NCBI GenBank assembly: GCA_001898145.1
Contig: MKSR01000044.1
Coordinates: forward strand, 1 to 44,919
DNA length: 44,919 bases
Source of the DNA: Dyadobacter sp. 50-39
GTDB taxonomy: Bacteria > Bacteroidota > Bacteroidia > Cytophagales > Spirosomataceae
Direction of reading: 5' to 3'
Shown here piece after piece: positions 25,889 to 34,244 of the stretch. A program made the translations under genes and the position numbers. The notes under the pieces are model-generated. The model was given only the letters and a program-made list of their open reading frames with translations, did not search any database and was not told where the DNA came from. Each line of letters begins with the position of its first letter. Position 1 is the first letter of the stretch.

Positions 25889-28546
25889 TTATTCATTGCG
25901 GAGGCTGCGTACCGGATCGGCCGTGGCTGCGCGGATCGCCTGGAAACTGACGGTGCCGATCGTTACCGCCAGCGCCGCCAGCCCCGATGCCGCGAACACC
26001 CACCAATGGATCGAGATGCGGTAAGGGTAGGTTTCGAGCCATTTCTGCAATGCATACCACGCCAGGGGAGAGGCTACCACGATGGCGATTACCACCAGTT
26101 TGACAAAATCTTTTGAAATCAGGCTTACGATACCGGCCACCGACGCACCCAGCACCTTGCGGATACCTACTTCCTTCGCCCGCTGCTCCGCAGCCTGCAC
26201 CACCAACCCGAAAATCCCCAGTGCGGAAAGAAACATCGTCAGCCCGCTGAAAAAGAGAAAGAGTTCGTGCAGCTTGGCTTCGGCTTCATATTGCTTTTCC
26301 AGCTTTTCTTCGATGTTATGAATGCGCAATAGCTTTTCAGGAAAGAACTGCCTCCAGAGCCTTTGGATGCCCTCACCGACCTGCATTTCGGTTCCAGGCT
26401 CGATGCGGATGAGCATACTGGCATATTCAGGTGCTTTTTGGGCCAGGATGAGCGTGGGTTTCAACGGTTCATACAACGATTCGTTATGGAAATCGCCGAC
26501 AATGCCTACGGGTACTGATTGCGCGTCTTTGGCGTGTACATCCAGCTGTTTGATCCGAAGCATTTTCGCGGCAGAGGCAGTAATGAGCGAATTCTGGTTC
26601 ATTTGCATTTTTTCGAATTTGACGAAATCCTTTTCCCGTAATGAATCCGCGTTGAACGCGTCTGCGAAGCGGTTGCTGAACATGCGTCCCTTCACTAATT
26701 TGAGCCCCAAGGTCGCGGGTAAATCCACATCACCGGCGATGTACCAGACCCGGAGACGGCGGTCGGCGTGGGCCGGGTCGGGGATCTCGCGCTGCATGTA
26801 GCCCGCGCCCTCTGTGGGCATCCACATGCTAAGGCTGCTACGCACGACGCCCGGAATTCTTTGCAATTCGGTTTTAAACGCCTCGCCTTTGCCATTCCAC
26901 GCGATTTGCTCGATGCCGATCAGGTTGTTTTTATCGTAGCCAAGGTCTTTGTTTTTCATCAGGTCAAATTGCTGCCAGACCACGATGGTAGCAAGCAACA
27001 CGATTATCGAAATGGAAAATTGCACGACGACAAGTGTTTTGCGAAGGCCCGTTTGCCCCAGCGAAGCCGTGAATATGCCCCGTAATGTATTAGCCGGTTT
27101 GAAGCCGGAGATAACCCAGGCTGGGTAAAGACCCGTGAGCAGCGCCGTGAAGAGAAACATCAGCAAAGCGCCCCCTGCCATCAGGATATTAGAAGTGAAT
27201 GTGAGTACCAGCCGGTGCCCGAGGAAGTTTTCAACCGGGCGCAATGTGAAGAAATAGACAAAGACCGCAATACCGACTGAAATGCCGAATAATAGTAAGG
27301 TTTCAGTAAGAAGCTGCATCACCAACTGGGTCCGTGATCCGCTTAGTACCTTTCGCACACCGGCTTCCTTCACCCGTGCAAATGCTTTGGCTGTGCTGAG
27401 ATTCACAAAATTGACGCAGGCGATGAACAGCAGCAGCAATGCGACACCGGCAAAGATGCAGATCGTCCGAATGCTTGCCCTCACGCTCTGCCCCTCCGCG
27501 AAATCCGAATGGAGGTAAATGTCCTTCAAAGGCTGCAGCTCGAATTGCTGACGGTTGTTGTTTTTCATAAACCGCGCATACCATTCATTGACTTTTTTCG
27601 TGAATTCCTTCGCGTCTGAGCTGCGTTTCAGCATTATGTAATTCGTGCCGAAGCTCATAAAGCCAGCGTTGACAAGAGGCTCCGGCTTGTTGGCTTCCAG
27701 TTTAATGGCATCGGCGCGCAGGTGGCTGTTATAAGGCAAATCGTCGATCAACCCCGTAATTTCATAGGGAGTAGATTTGGAACTGAAAGTAGGGATGTCA
27801 TATATGATTTTACCGATCGGATCCTGACCCGGAAAGATGCGGGCCGCGTAGGACCTCGTAACGAGCAGATTTCCGTTCTTTGACGTATTAGCGCTGAGAC
27901 TTCCCGCAAGCAATTGTAAGTCCAGTATCCTGCTGATCGAAGTGTCCGCGGTGAGGAGATTCGTCTGAATGCCGTCGTTGTTTTCCGGTCGTATTTTGAA
28001 ATAACGTTCCCCGGTATTAATGGTAGACCACGATTCGACCTCTGCATAATGTGTCTTCAACTCCGGCGCGAGGCCCATGGGAGACGACGAATTGCGTTCG
28101 GAAATGCCCTGTCCCATCTTATTCACACTCACAATGCGGTAAATATCATCCTTCCTGGTCCATTGCCGGTCGTACGAAAGGCTGTCGATCACCACGGTAG
28201 CAACCATCATGCAGGCCCATAGTCCGATGGACAGCCCTGTGAGGTGGATCAGTGAATAGCCGCGGTTTTTCACCAGAACTCGGGAGCCGATTTTGAAATA
28301 ATTGCGCAGCATGTCACGGCTGAATGCGGATGGCGAGCCGTATGGGGATGGTTTTCTTCTCATAATGGACGGCCGGATCAGTGCCGCCACTTCACGGAGG
28401 AAGAAAAAATTAGCCTTCCGTGTGCCTGCACGGCGGTGGCGCAGGGCGTAGCGTTCATGAAGGTCGCCGAGGAGTTCTTCGCGCAGGTGGGGTGCGCAAA
28501 TGCGCGTGGCCAGCTTATCGAGCCAGCGGGGAGGGAGTGGTTGCAT
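25889..28546 (-). CDS. MacB/FtsX-type ABC transporter permease with N-terminal prefix domain
   Basis: 885 aa. Residues ~1-65 (PRWLDKLATRICAPHLREELLGDL..RY) match the short permease-prefix domain often found next to PadR genes in Bacteroidota. Then an FtsX-type architecture: TM1 near ~107-130 (LTGLSIGLWACMMVATVV), a large MacB-like periplasmic domain, a group of TM helices with EAGVRKVLSGSR, a second periplasmic domain (after NNLIGIEQIAW), and a final TM group with EVGIRKVLGAS and PVRSLRNE at the end. No ATPase is encoded nearby. Substrate unknown; the family includes peptide, lipoprotein and antibiotic exporters and signalling permeases. It starts 3 nt after the PadR gene, so the two are cotranscribed and probably coupled. 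Confidence 0.87.
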   Translation of the reverse strand: MQPLPPRWLDKLATRICAPHLREELLGDLHERYALRHRRAGTRKANFFFLREVAALIRPSIMRRKPSPYGSPSAFSRDMLRNYFKIGSRVLVKNRGYSLIHLTGLSIGLWACMMVATVVIDSLSYDRQWTRKDDIYRIVSVNKMGQGISERNSSSPMGLAPELKTHYAEVESWSTINTGERYFKIRPENNDGIQTNLLTADTSISRILDLQLLAGSLSANTSKNGNLLVTRSYAARIFPGQDPIGKIIYDIPTFSSKSTPYEITGLIDDLPYNSHLRADAIKLEANKPEPLVNAGFMSFGTNYIMLKRSSDAKEFTKKVNEWYARFMKNNNRQQFELQPLKDIYLHSDFAEGQSVRASIRTICIFAGVALLLLFIACVNFVNLSTAKAFARVKEAGVRKVLSGSRTQLVMQLLTETLLLFGISVGIAVFVYFFTLRPVENFLGHRLVLTFTSNILMAGGALLMFLFTALLTGLYPAWVISGFKPANTLRGIFTASLGQTGLRKTLVVVQFSISIIVLLATIVVWQQFDLMKNKDLGYDKNNLIGIEQIAWNGKGEAFKTELQRIPGVVRSSLSMWMPTEGAGYMQREIPDPAHADRRLRVWYIAGDVDLPATLGLKLVKGRMFSNRFADAFNADSLREKDFVKFEKMQMNQNSLITASAAKMLRIKQLDVHAKDAQSVPVGIVGDFHNESLYEPLKPTLILAQKAPEYASMLIRIEPGTEMQVGEGIQRLWRQFFPEKLLRIHNIEEKLEKQYEAEAKLHELFLFFSGLTMFLSALGIFGLVVQAAEQRAKEVGIRKVLGASVAGIVSLISKDFVKLVVIAIVVASPLAWYALQKWLETYPYRISIHWWVFAASGLAALAVTIGTVSFQAIRAATADPVRSLRNE

Positions 28547-28549
28547 GGT

Positions 28550-28903
28550 TCAGCTGTTTGAAAAATCGAGACCCATTTTGGACAGTTCGGCAGGGGTAAT
28601 GCGGTTCCAGAGGCTGTTCCGCACCGTGCGTGCCTCGTGCAGGATTTTGCCGCCGTAAGCGGTGACGTTAAAGAGCCGTTTGCGCCGCCCGCCGCGTTCC
28701 TGCGTCGCCTCGCCGAGGTGCGATGTGAGGTAGCCTTTTTGTTCGAGCCGTTGCAGCGCGGCATGCACGGCGCCGGTACTGACGGTCTGCCCCGTTTCGT
28801 TTTCGAGCTCCTCTGCAATGCTCACCGAGTACGCGCCCGGCGCCAGCGCCGCCACGGCCAGCAATACGATTTCTTCAAATTCACCCAGATCGCTTCGTCG
28901 CAT
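28550..28903 (-). CDS. PadR-family transcriptional regulator
   Basis: 117 aa from the ATG at 28903 (MRRSDLGEFEEIVLLAVAAL). A longer form with a TTG start 18 codons upstream is possible but less likely. The winged-helix PadR pattern is clear: GEFEEIVLLAVAAL, YSVSIAEELENETG, STGAVHAALQRLEQKGYL (recognition helix), RGGRRKRLFNVTAYGGKIL (wing and following helix). It is probably the repressor of its own operon with the adjacent permease, as is usual for PadR-permease pairs. The effector is unknown. Confidence 0.9.
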   Translation of the reverse strand: MRRSDLGEFEEIVLLAVAALAPGAYSVSIAEELENETGQTVSTGAVHAALQRLEQKGYLTSHLGEATQERGGRRKRLFNVTAYGGKILHEARTVRNSLWNRITPAELSKMGLDFSNS

Positions 28904-28981
28904 AGAAATGTGTTCGGATTGATTATATCTATTTCGGTATGTAAAATATCTTGCCAAATGTGGAAAACTGCATTTGTTTTG

Positions 28982-28997
28982 AAAATAAGCTTATTTT
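28982..28997. promoter_or_regulatory. 16-bp perfect palindrome between PadR and KilA-N genes
   Basis: AAAATAAGCTTATTTT is a perfect palindrome in the 194-bp divergent spacer between the PadR and KilA-N genes (79 bp from the PadR ATG, 101 bp from the KilA-N ATG). Its place makes it a candidate operator for PadR or another dimeric regulator; no binding evidence. Confidence 0.4.
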
Positions 28998-29097
28998 ATC
29001 CAGGGGCCCTGTTCATAAGCGGACGGTATTTGTCCGGAATGAACAATGTTTGTTATTTGCCGGGCAGGAAGAATTTATCAATCAAAACACCACACTA

Positions 29098-29988
29098 ATG
29101 GCAAAGCTGAGCAAAATCACAGTAGACCACATCGATATTTCGATCACCAGTATCAACGATCAGGACTACTTCTGTTTGACCGACATGGTGAAGCGGAAAG
29201 AGGACACTGGCCGGGCTGCGGACATCATCAAGAACTGGATCAGAAACCGCGCCACGATTGAATTTTTAGGGACATGGGAAACCATATATAATCCCAATTT
29301 TAAAGTGGTCGAATTCGACCACTTTAGACGTGAAGCCGGCGTGCCTACTTTTACCATGAGTGTCTCAAACTGGATCGAGAGCACTAATGCGATCGGGATT
29401 TTCGCCAGGTCAGGAAGATACGGGGGGACTTATGCACATAAGGACATAGCTTTTGAATTTGGATCCGCCATCAGCCCGGTATTTAAACTCTACATTATCA
29501 GGGAGTATCAAAGACTCAAAGAGCTCGAAAATAAACAATATGGGTTGGAGTGGAATGTCAAACGCATCTTGTCGAAAGCTAACTACCAAATACACACTAC
29601 AGCGGTAAGAGATTACCTTATACCGAAGGCCGGTTACACCCAGGCCAAGGAATGGCTGCTCTACGCGGACGAGGCCGATTTGCTTAACCTCGTCTTGTTC
29701 CGTTGCACGGCGAAGCAATGGCGGGATGCCAATCCGGGGCGTCATCTGGCAGGGGAAAATATCCGAGATATGGCCAGTATCAATGAACTGACCATCCTCT
29801 CCAACCTGGAAAATCTTAACTCCGTACTAATAAAAGCTGGTCTGGACAAACGTGAGCGTTTCAAAATACTGGATGAAACCTGCAACGATCAGCGGAAAAC
29901 ACTGGAACAGCTTGACATTCTGAAATCCATAAAAAGGGAGAAAGAGAGCTCATTTAGGGAACTTGAAAATAAGAAGTCCGATAAATAA
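29098..29988 (+). CDS. KilA-N domain protein
   Basis: 296 aa from the ATG at 29098 (MAKLSKITVDHIDI). An in-frame start 49 codons upstream would add an unrelated-looking stretch and is not preferred. Residues ~5-110 fit the KilA-N DNA-binding domain common in phage and plasmid proteins: YFCLTDMVKRK, WIRNRATIEFLGTWE, FNP-like NPNFKVVEFDHF, and the end WIESTNAIGIFARSGRYGGTYAHKDIAFEF. The rest (LKELENKQYG..., ending in charged helices) is likely a coiled-coil or oligomerisation region. No phage structural, integrase or toxin gene is nearby, so it looks like an orphan. The role is not clear; similar proteins occur as isolated genes in many Bacteroidota genomes. Confidence 0.87.
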   Translation: MAKLSKITVDHIDISITSINDQDYFCLTDMVKRKEDTGRAADIIKNWIRNRATIEFLGTWETIYNPNFKVVEFDHFRREAGVPTFTMSVSNWIESTNAIGIFARSGRYGGTYAHKDIAFEFGSAISPVFKLYIIREYQRLKELENKQYGLEWNVKRILSKANYQIHTTAVRDYLIPKAGYTQAKEWLLYADEADLLNLVLFRCTAKQWRDANPGRHLAGENIRDMASINELTILSNLENLNSVLIKAGLDKRERFKILDETCNDQRKTLEQLDILKSIKREKESSFRELENKKSDK

Positions 29989-30003
29989 TGATAGTGTCTG
30001 CAC

Positions 30004-30897
30004 CTATTCCTTCACCGCTTCGGCGGCTTCGATGGGGTAATCGGATTCGAGGATGGAAGCGCCGTCTTTGGCGATGGCGAGGTAGGCGGCTTTGCGCTCT
30101 TCGGCGGTTTTCAGTTTGTCATAGGACGAGGCGGCCGAAATCATACACATTGTGCCCTTTTTGTTCAGTAATGCATATAATTCCTTGTTTTCGGGCTTCA
30201 CGTGCGGGCCTATGTAGGCGATCATCTGGGTGAAGGGTATGCCGGCTTTTTCATAATCTTCATACTCCTTCCTATTCCGGATGAACGCCGAGAATGTGTG
30301 GTTTTTGTTTTGGGTTAAATAATACTGCATTTCCGCGGCGCTGTGGACGGTAAGCATCACGAAGGCGTCCGCTTTGTGCTTTTTGATCAATGCCGCGGTC
30401 ATCGACAGGGGCACGTCCTTATGGTCCAGGTTGAGGACGGTTTTGCCGCGCGCCCATTCGATTACTTCCGAAAGCGTCGGAATGGGAAAGTCCGTAATGT
30501 TGCCTTCGGCGTCTTTGAGGCGGAATTGTTTAAGCTCTTCATATGTGTAATCCGACAGTTTGCCTTTGCCCGTCGTCGTCCGGTCCAGGGTTGCGTCATG
30601 CATGAGCACCATCACGCTGTCTTTGGTCAGCCGCGGGTCGATTTCGAAGAATGCAGGTGTGTGTTTCAATGTGTTTTCAAAAGTGGCAATGGAGTTTTCG
30701 GGGAATCCCTTCACCATGCCGCCCCGGTGCCCGGCAATCAGTATCGGACTGTTGCCGGTGAACCGGAAGTGGGCGTGTAAATCTTTTGCTGTTTTGATTT
30801 TCAGGATGTTAAGTTTGTCCTGTGCATGGCTCGTAATGCAGCTCCCAGCGCTCAGTGCGATGGTCAAAATGAAAGGGTTTAGGAATTTTCGTTTCAT
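30004..30897 (-). CDS. exported glycerophosphodiester phosphodiesterase
   Basis: 297 aa from the ATG at 30897, chosen because it gives a signal peptide (MKRKFLNPFILTIALSAG); a longer upstream frame would overlap the neighbouring gene. The GDPD fold is shown by AGHRGGMVKGFPENSIATF (His-Arg and Glu-Asn of the active site), FEIDPRLTKD (metal-binding Glu and Asp), LMHDATLDRTTTG (second catalytic His) and LNLDHKDV. It hydrolyses glycerophosphodiesters such as those from deacylated phospholipids to glycerol-3-phosphate and an alcohol. It lies 65 nt downstream of inositol-3-phosphate synthase on the same strand, so a role in inositol-phospholipid turnover is possible but inferred. Confidence 0.88.
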   Translation of the reverse strand: MKRKFLNPFILTIALSAGSCITSHAQDKLNILKIKTAKDLHAHFRFTGNSPILIAGHRGGMVKGFPENSIATFENTLKHTPAFFEIDPRLTKDSVMVLMHDATLDRTTTGKGKLSDYTYEELKQFRLKDAEGNITDFPIPTLSEVIEWARGKTVLNLDHKDVPLSMTAALIKKHKADAFVMLTVHSAAEMQYYLTQNKNHTFSAFIRNRKEYEDYEKAGIPFTQMIAYIGPHVKPENKELYALLNKKGTMCMISAASSYDKLKTAEERKAAYLAIAKDGASILESDYPIEAAEAVKE

Positions 30898-30962
30898 TAT
30901 TAGGTTGGAAATTAGGAACGTTTCTCCGTGATCGAGCAAATATACGGAGTAAGCCCGCTTGC

Positions 30963-32183
30963 CTAGTCCATTTTGTCGACCAGCTCCTTGTCCGTTTTCA
31001 GCTGCTTCCGGGTCGATGCCGTCAGTTCGCGTTTGGCGAGCGCATGGCATTCGTAAGTGGCATCGGCGAACATCATTTGCTGCGGCGGGGTTTTTTGGGT
31101 GGCAGCCGAAGGTCCGCGCAACGCGCCTACAAGCCCCATCTCGCGTGCAACGTACACATAGCGCACGGCGTCGATCACCACACCCGCCGAATTGGGCGAA
31201 TCCTGCACCGAAAGCTGCGCGTCGAGCGTTACCGGCGAGCCCATGAAACCTTCGAGTTCCAGCCGGAAATTGGCCACTTTGTTATCTCCATAGAATGCAA
31301 TGTACTCCGACGGCCCCGCGTGCAGGAAGCTGTCGGCCGTAGAAATGCCCCGGATATCATTCTGCGCCCGGATCACATTCTCTTTCGATATTTTCTTCGA
31401 TTTCAGGCGGTTTTTATCTTCCATATTCAGGAAGTCGGTGTTGCCGCCCACGTTCCGCTGGATGTGTGCTTTTACGTGGTGACCGCGCTCGAAGGCCAGT
31501 TCCTGCAACATTTGCGACAGGATACTTGCCCCAAACTGGCTGCGCATATCGTCGCCGATGAGCGGAATGCCCGCATCGATGAATTTCTGCTCCCATTCCG
31601 GGTCCGAAGCGATAAACACCGGAATGCAGTTCACCAATGAAATACCCAGTTCCAGGCAGATCTCCGCATAAAATTCCGTAGCAAGCTGCGAACCTACCGG
31701 CAGGTAATTGATCAGGATTTCTGCCCGGTGCGCCTTTAGGTGTTCGACAATTTCCTGGCGGATGGTAGCCGTCAATGTTTCGTTGTACCGTTCACCGCTG
31801 GTCAGCAGATCCGTTTCTTTCAATTCTTCTTGCACCACAAAGCGATTGCCGGCAGGGTAGGAGAGCATTTGGGGCGAAACGCCGTCGAGTACCGGTGAAC
31901 GGTAGACAGGCGCCTCCGTGGTGATGTCGGTGTATAGTTCAATGGCGCAATTCGGTTTTGTGAAAATGGCGTCTTTCAGTTTCAAGCCGATTTTGCGCTC
32001 GTCCACCTCGAAGCCGCACACGAATTCAATGTCGGCAGCACGGTAGCCGCCGATGTTGTCGGCCATCAGACCGGAAGTTTTTTCGGAATGGCGTGTGTAG
32101 TATTCAACGCCCTGCACAAGCGAGCTGGCGCAGTTTCCCACTCCGACAATCGCCACTTTTATCCTTTTGTCCATATTTGACAT
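30963..32183 (-). CDS. myo-inositol-3-phosphate synthase
   Basis: 406 aa; ATG at 32183, with a second in-frame ATG three codons on. Motifs: Rossmann VAIVGVGNCASSLVQGVEYY, then NYLPVGSQLATEFYAE, GIPLIGDDMRSQFGASILSQ, IQRNVGGNTDFLN and the SKEN..R region, all characteristic of the bacterial/archaeal short form of inositol-phosphate synthase. The Lys-rich NMEDKNRLKSKKISKEN segment is the catalytic block. It converts glucose-6-phosphate to 1L-myo-inositol-1(3)-phosphate with internal NAD redox, the first step to inositol lipids. Next gene is a GDPD. A perfect LacI-type palindrome lies 119 nt upstream of the start, in an A/T-rich leader. Confidence 0.93.
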   Translation of the reverse strand: MSNMDKRIKVAIVGVGNCASSLVQGVEYYTRHSEKTSGLMADNIGGYRAADIEFVCGFEVDERKIGLKLKDAIFTKPNCAIELYTDITTEAPVYRSPVLDGVSPQMLSYPAGNRFVVQEELKETDLLTSGERYNETLTATIRQEIVEHLKAHRAEILINYLPVGSQLATEFYAEICLELGISLVNCIPVFIASDPEWEQKFIDAGIPLIGDDMRSQFGASILSQMLQELAFERGHHVKAHIQRNVGGNTDFLNMEDKNRLKSKKISKENVIRAQNDIRGISTADSFLHAGPSEYIAFYGDNKVANFRLELEGFMGSPVTLDAQLSVQDSPNSAGVVIDAVRYVYVAREMGLVGALRGPSAATQKTPPQQMMFADATYECHALAKRELTASTRKQLKTDKELVDKMD

Positions 32184-32302
32184 TTCTAATAATCGAAGTT
32201 TGTGAATGAAATTTATTTTTAAAATATTTTAATTAATATAAAATGACTGAATTTTAGCCAAAATAAAGTATTTTAATCTTGCTAAGCAACTGTAAATGCT
32301 AG

Positions 32303-32324
32303 TTTGTGCAAACGTTTGCACAAA
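32303..32324. promoter_or_regulatory. 22-bp perfect palindrome, LacI-family operator type
   Basis: Perfect 22-bp palindrome centred on TGCAAACGTTTGCA, matching the central CG-symmetric pattern of LacI/GalR-family operators. It lies between the CE15 gene's terminator hairpin and the inositol-phosphate synthase start, so it most likely controls the latter. On the minus strand a possible promoter (TTG-N20-TTATTTTG) lies about 25 nt downstream of it. No LacI-family gene is in the window. Confidence 0.7.
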
Positions 32325-32353
32325 TTGTTTCAATTTGATTTTGCTAAGGTTAT

Positions 32354-32401
32354 AATGCCACGAAGGCACCGCGCGGCTGACCGCGGTGCCTTCGTGGCAT
32401 T
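32354..32401 (-). terminator. 20-bp stem hairpin after the CE15 gene
   Basis: Perfect 20-bp inverted repeat (32354-32373 with 32382-32401, 8-nt loop), 18 nt beyond the CE15 stop codon. The U tract on the minus strand is short (ATTATAA), so it may be a terminator or an RNA-stabilising hairpin. Confidence 0.7.
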
Positions 32402-32419
32402 GAAACTTTTATAAAATGC

Positions 32420-33718
32420 TCAGAGATACTTTCGCATATACTGAATAAATAGCTTCCAATCCTCCGGCAGCACCGTGTGCCCGCCCTCATGCATATAATA
32501 TCCGAGATGATTCATGAGCAAAGAGGTGTCCCCGGCCGCAGGCATGGTAGCGGAAGCTGCCGGCGCCGTCTCCCCGAAAAGCCGGTAAACCGGCGCGGCA
32601 GCAACGGCCGAGAGGAACTCACCCTTCGGGTCCGACCAGTAGTCCGTGCTCCCGGTTTGCAGCAGCAGTGGCCTGGGGGCCATTAATGCCACCAGCATAT
32701 GCGCGTCGATTGGCATGGCATTCACCTTATCCGCCCAGCCGTGGTAGTTAGGTGCAAACTGATACAAATACCGCGACGGGTCCGAAATATGCCGGATCGT
32801 TTCGCCATAATTTCGTCGGGCCAATGCCGCGCCGCCTTCCCCGGAAATGCTCGCGATTACCATTTTGAAACGCGGGTCGTGAATGCCGGCCCATAGTACC
32901 GTTTTGCCCAGCCGCGATGCGCCCTGCAATGCAATGCGTTTGCTGTCGATCTGCTTATCCGTTTCAAAGTAGTCCATCGCCCGGCTGAGCCCCCATCCCC
33001 ACGCCGCGATCGCACCCCATTCGTCGGCGCCAGGTTCCGTTTGGCCCGGTTTCAGGTACGTTTTTCGGATGCCATACGGCAGCCCGTCCTTGAAATCGGG
33101 TTCTATATCGCCATAATACACCGTTGCAAACCCGATTCCGGCATCGATGAACTGTTCCACATTCAATTTGCCAAATGGCGTTGGCTTATCGGCCTTTACC
33201 TTTTTGCCCTCCTTATTCCAAATCTCACCTACCCGCAAGCCGGGATCGTCGATGATCTGGTTGTAAGCCGCGAAAGAAATGTTCATCAGCAGCGGCGCCG
33301 CGGCCGAATTCGTGGCATTCGCGGGGAGATAGATCAGCAGGTTCATTTCGTGATCCGCCGTATCTTTTTTGAAATACACCGTCACCTGCTTCCGTATCGC
33401 CTTCCCGTTGAATGCCGGCGTCCCCTTATCGAATGCGTGGAATGACAAATCTTTCGGTTTCGGCGGCATCTTGCCGAACTGATTTTCTTCCGCCAGCCGC
33501 AGCAGCTCGGGCCGGCGCTTTTCCGTCCATTGTCTGGCTGTCGTCACCGGCTTGCCATCGGCCGTTTTAAGCAGTTCCGGCAACGTATAAGTTCCGACGG
33601 AATCTTCATTGTAATTCACAGGGAAACCCGCCACGACCGTCGGGCGGTTGGCGGCCTGCTGCGCGGAAGCACTGGCCGAAATGGCCAAAAACAGCGCAGA
33701 TAGGAGTCTTATTTTCAT
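32420..33718 (-). CDS. exported CE15-type glucuronoyl esterase
   Basis: 432 aa with a signal peptide (MKIRLLSALFLAISASASAQ). An alpha/beta-hydrolase of the carbohydrate esterase family 15 pattern: WTEKRRPELLRLAEENQFGKMP near the N-terminus, nucleophile Ser268 in QGASRLGKTVLW (family form GxSRxGK), SGEGGAALARRNYGE, MPIDAHMLVALMAPRPLL, GSTDYWSDPKGEFLS, and the catalytic His414 in HEGGHTVLPEDW. Such enzymes cleave esters between 4-O-methyl-glucuronic acid of xylan and lignin alcohols, outside the cytoplasm. No other plant-polysaccharide gene (SusC/D, glycoside hydrolase) is adjacent, so it appears isolated. The start ATG at 33718 fits the signal peptide. Confidence 0.9.
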   Translation of the reverse strand: MKIRLLSALFLAISASASAQQAANRPTVVAGFPVNYNEDSVGTYTLPELLKTADGKPVTTARQWTEKRRPELLRLAEENQFGKMPPKPKDLSFHAFDKGTPAFNGKAIRKQVTVYFKKDTADHEMNLLIYLPANATNSAAAPLLMNISFAAYNQIIDDPGLRVGEIWNKEGKKVKADKPTPFGKLNVEQFIDAGIGFATVYYGDIEPDFKDGLPYGIRKTYLKPGQTEPGADEWGAIAAWGWGLSRAMDYFETDKQIDSKRIALQGASRLGKTVLWAGIHDPRFKMVIASISGEGGAALARRNYGETIRHISDPSRYLYQFAPNYHGWADKVNAMPIDAHMLVALMAPRPLLLQTGSTDYWSDPKGEFLSAVAAAPVYRLFGETAPAASATMPAAGDTSLLMNHLGYYMHEGGHTVLPEDWKLFIQYMRKYL

Positions 33719-33838
33719 GGGATTAGGAGCTTTCGGGATGTTTAAGCGTCCTAATAAGCAAGGATGTGCGGAAGGTTACTTGCTTTGTTTTTAGAGAGTT
33801 TTAGATCACGTACGCATAGAGTGTTTGCTCTCGAAAGT

Positions 33839-34054
33839 TCACGACTTCTTCCAGCCCCTGATAAACGTCCAGATCAGCGAAATAACGAATATGACCGGGG
33901 ACACGACGATGCCGATGGAACTCACCATAAAGATCGTCCCATTCCACGATCCATCCCCGATTTTCTCCGAAAAGGCCCAAGCGCTCATGAAAACAAACAC
34001 GAAGAAGATGAAGAAGGATATCATCATTATGGCAACATCGTAATGCTTTCTCAT
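33839..34054 (-). CDS. small membrane protein, unknown function
   Basis: 71 aa (MRKHYDVAIMMISFFIFF...). Two hydrophobic segments, ~8-28 and ~42-64, separated by a short polar loop (SEKIGDGSWNG), ending in the basic tail RGWKKS. It looks like a typical two-TM small inner-membrane protein. No recognisable family and no clear Shine-Dalgarno sequence. It sits alone between the CE15 gene and the HsdR_N gene. A different-frame reading in the same region (33801-34136) looks less like a protein. Confidence 0.6.
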   Translation of the reverse strand: MRKHYDVAIMMISFFIFFVFVFMSAWAFSEKIGDGSWNGTIFMVSSIGIVVSPVIFVISLIWTFIRGWKKS

Positions 34055-34078
34055 GGGGATGATTGTAGGTGATCAAAA

Positions 34079-34131
34079 TGTACTTATTTAATCCATAATA
34101 ACTTTTTTTGTAAATGGAAAAAATAAGTACA
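34079..34131. repeat. 11-bp perfect inverted repeat with 31-nt spacer
   Basis: TGTACTTATTT at 34079-34089 is repeated inverted as AAATAAGTACA at 34121-34131. It lies upstream of the small membrane protein and downstream of the HsdR_N gene in A/T-rich DNA. It could be a regulatory site or the trace of a mobile element; no transposase is near. Confidence 0.55.
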
Positions 34132-34244
34132 AGCAAATTCCTGGGCCTGATTTTGCAGTATATACCTAGGATGTATTGTGATACTCGACGAGAATGGATG
34201 GGCGACCAGACAAACTTTCTGGCTTTGGTAAACTGTCACCGGAT

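Noticed and set aside
28951-29097. 49-codon N-terminal extension of the KilA-N protein
   Set aside because: The sequence is unlike the family and covers the divergent promoter region with the palindrome.
34079-34131. Ends of an insertion sequence
   Set aside because: The inverted repeats are only 31 nt apart and enclose no gene; retained only as a repeat feature.
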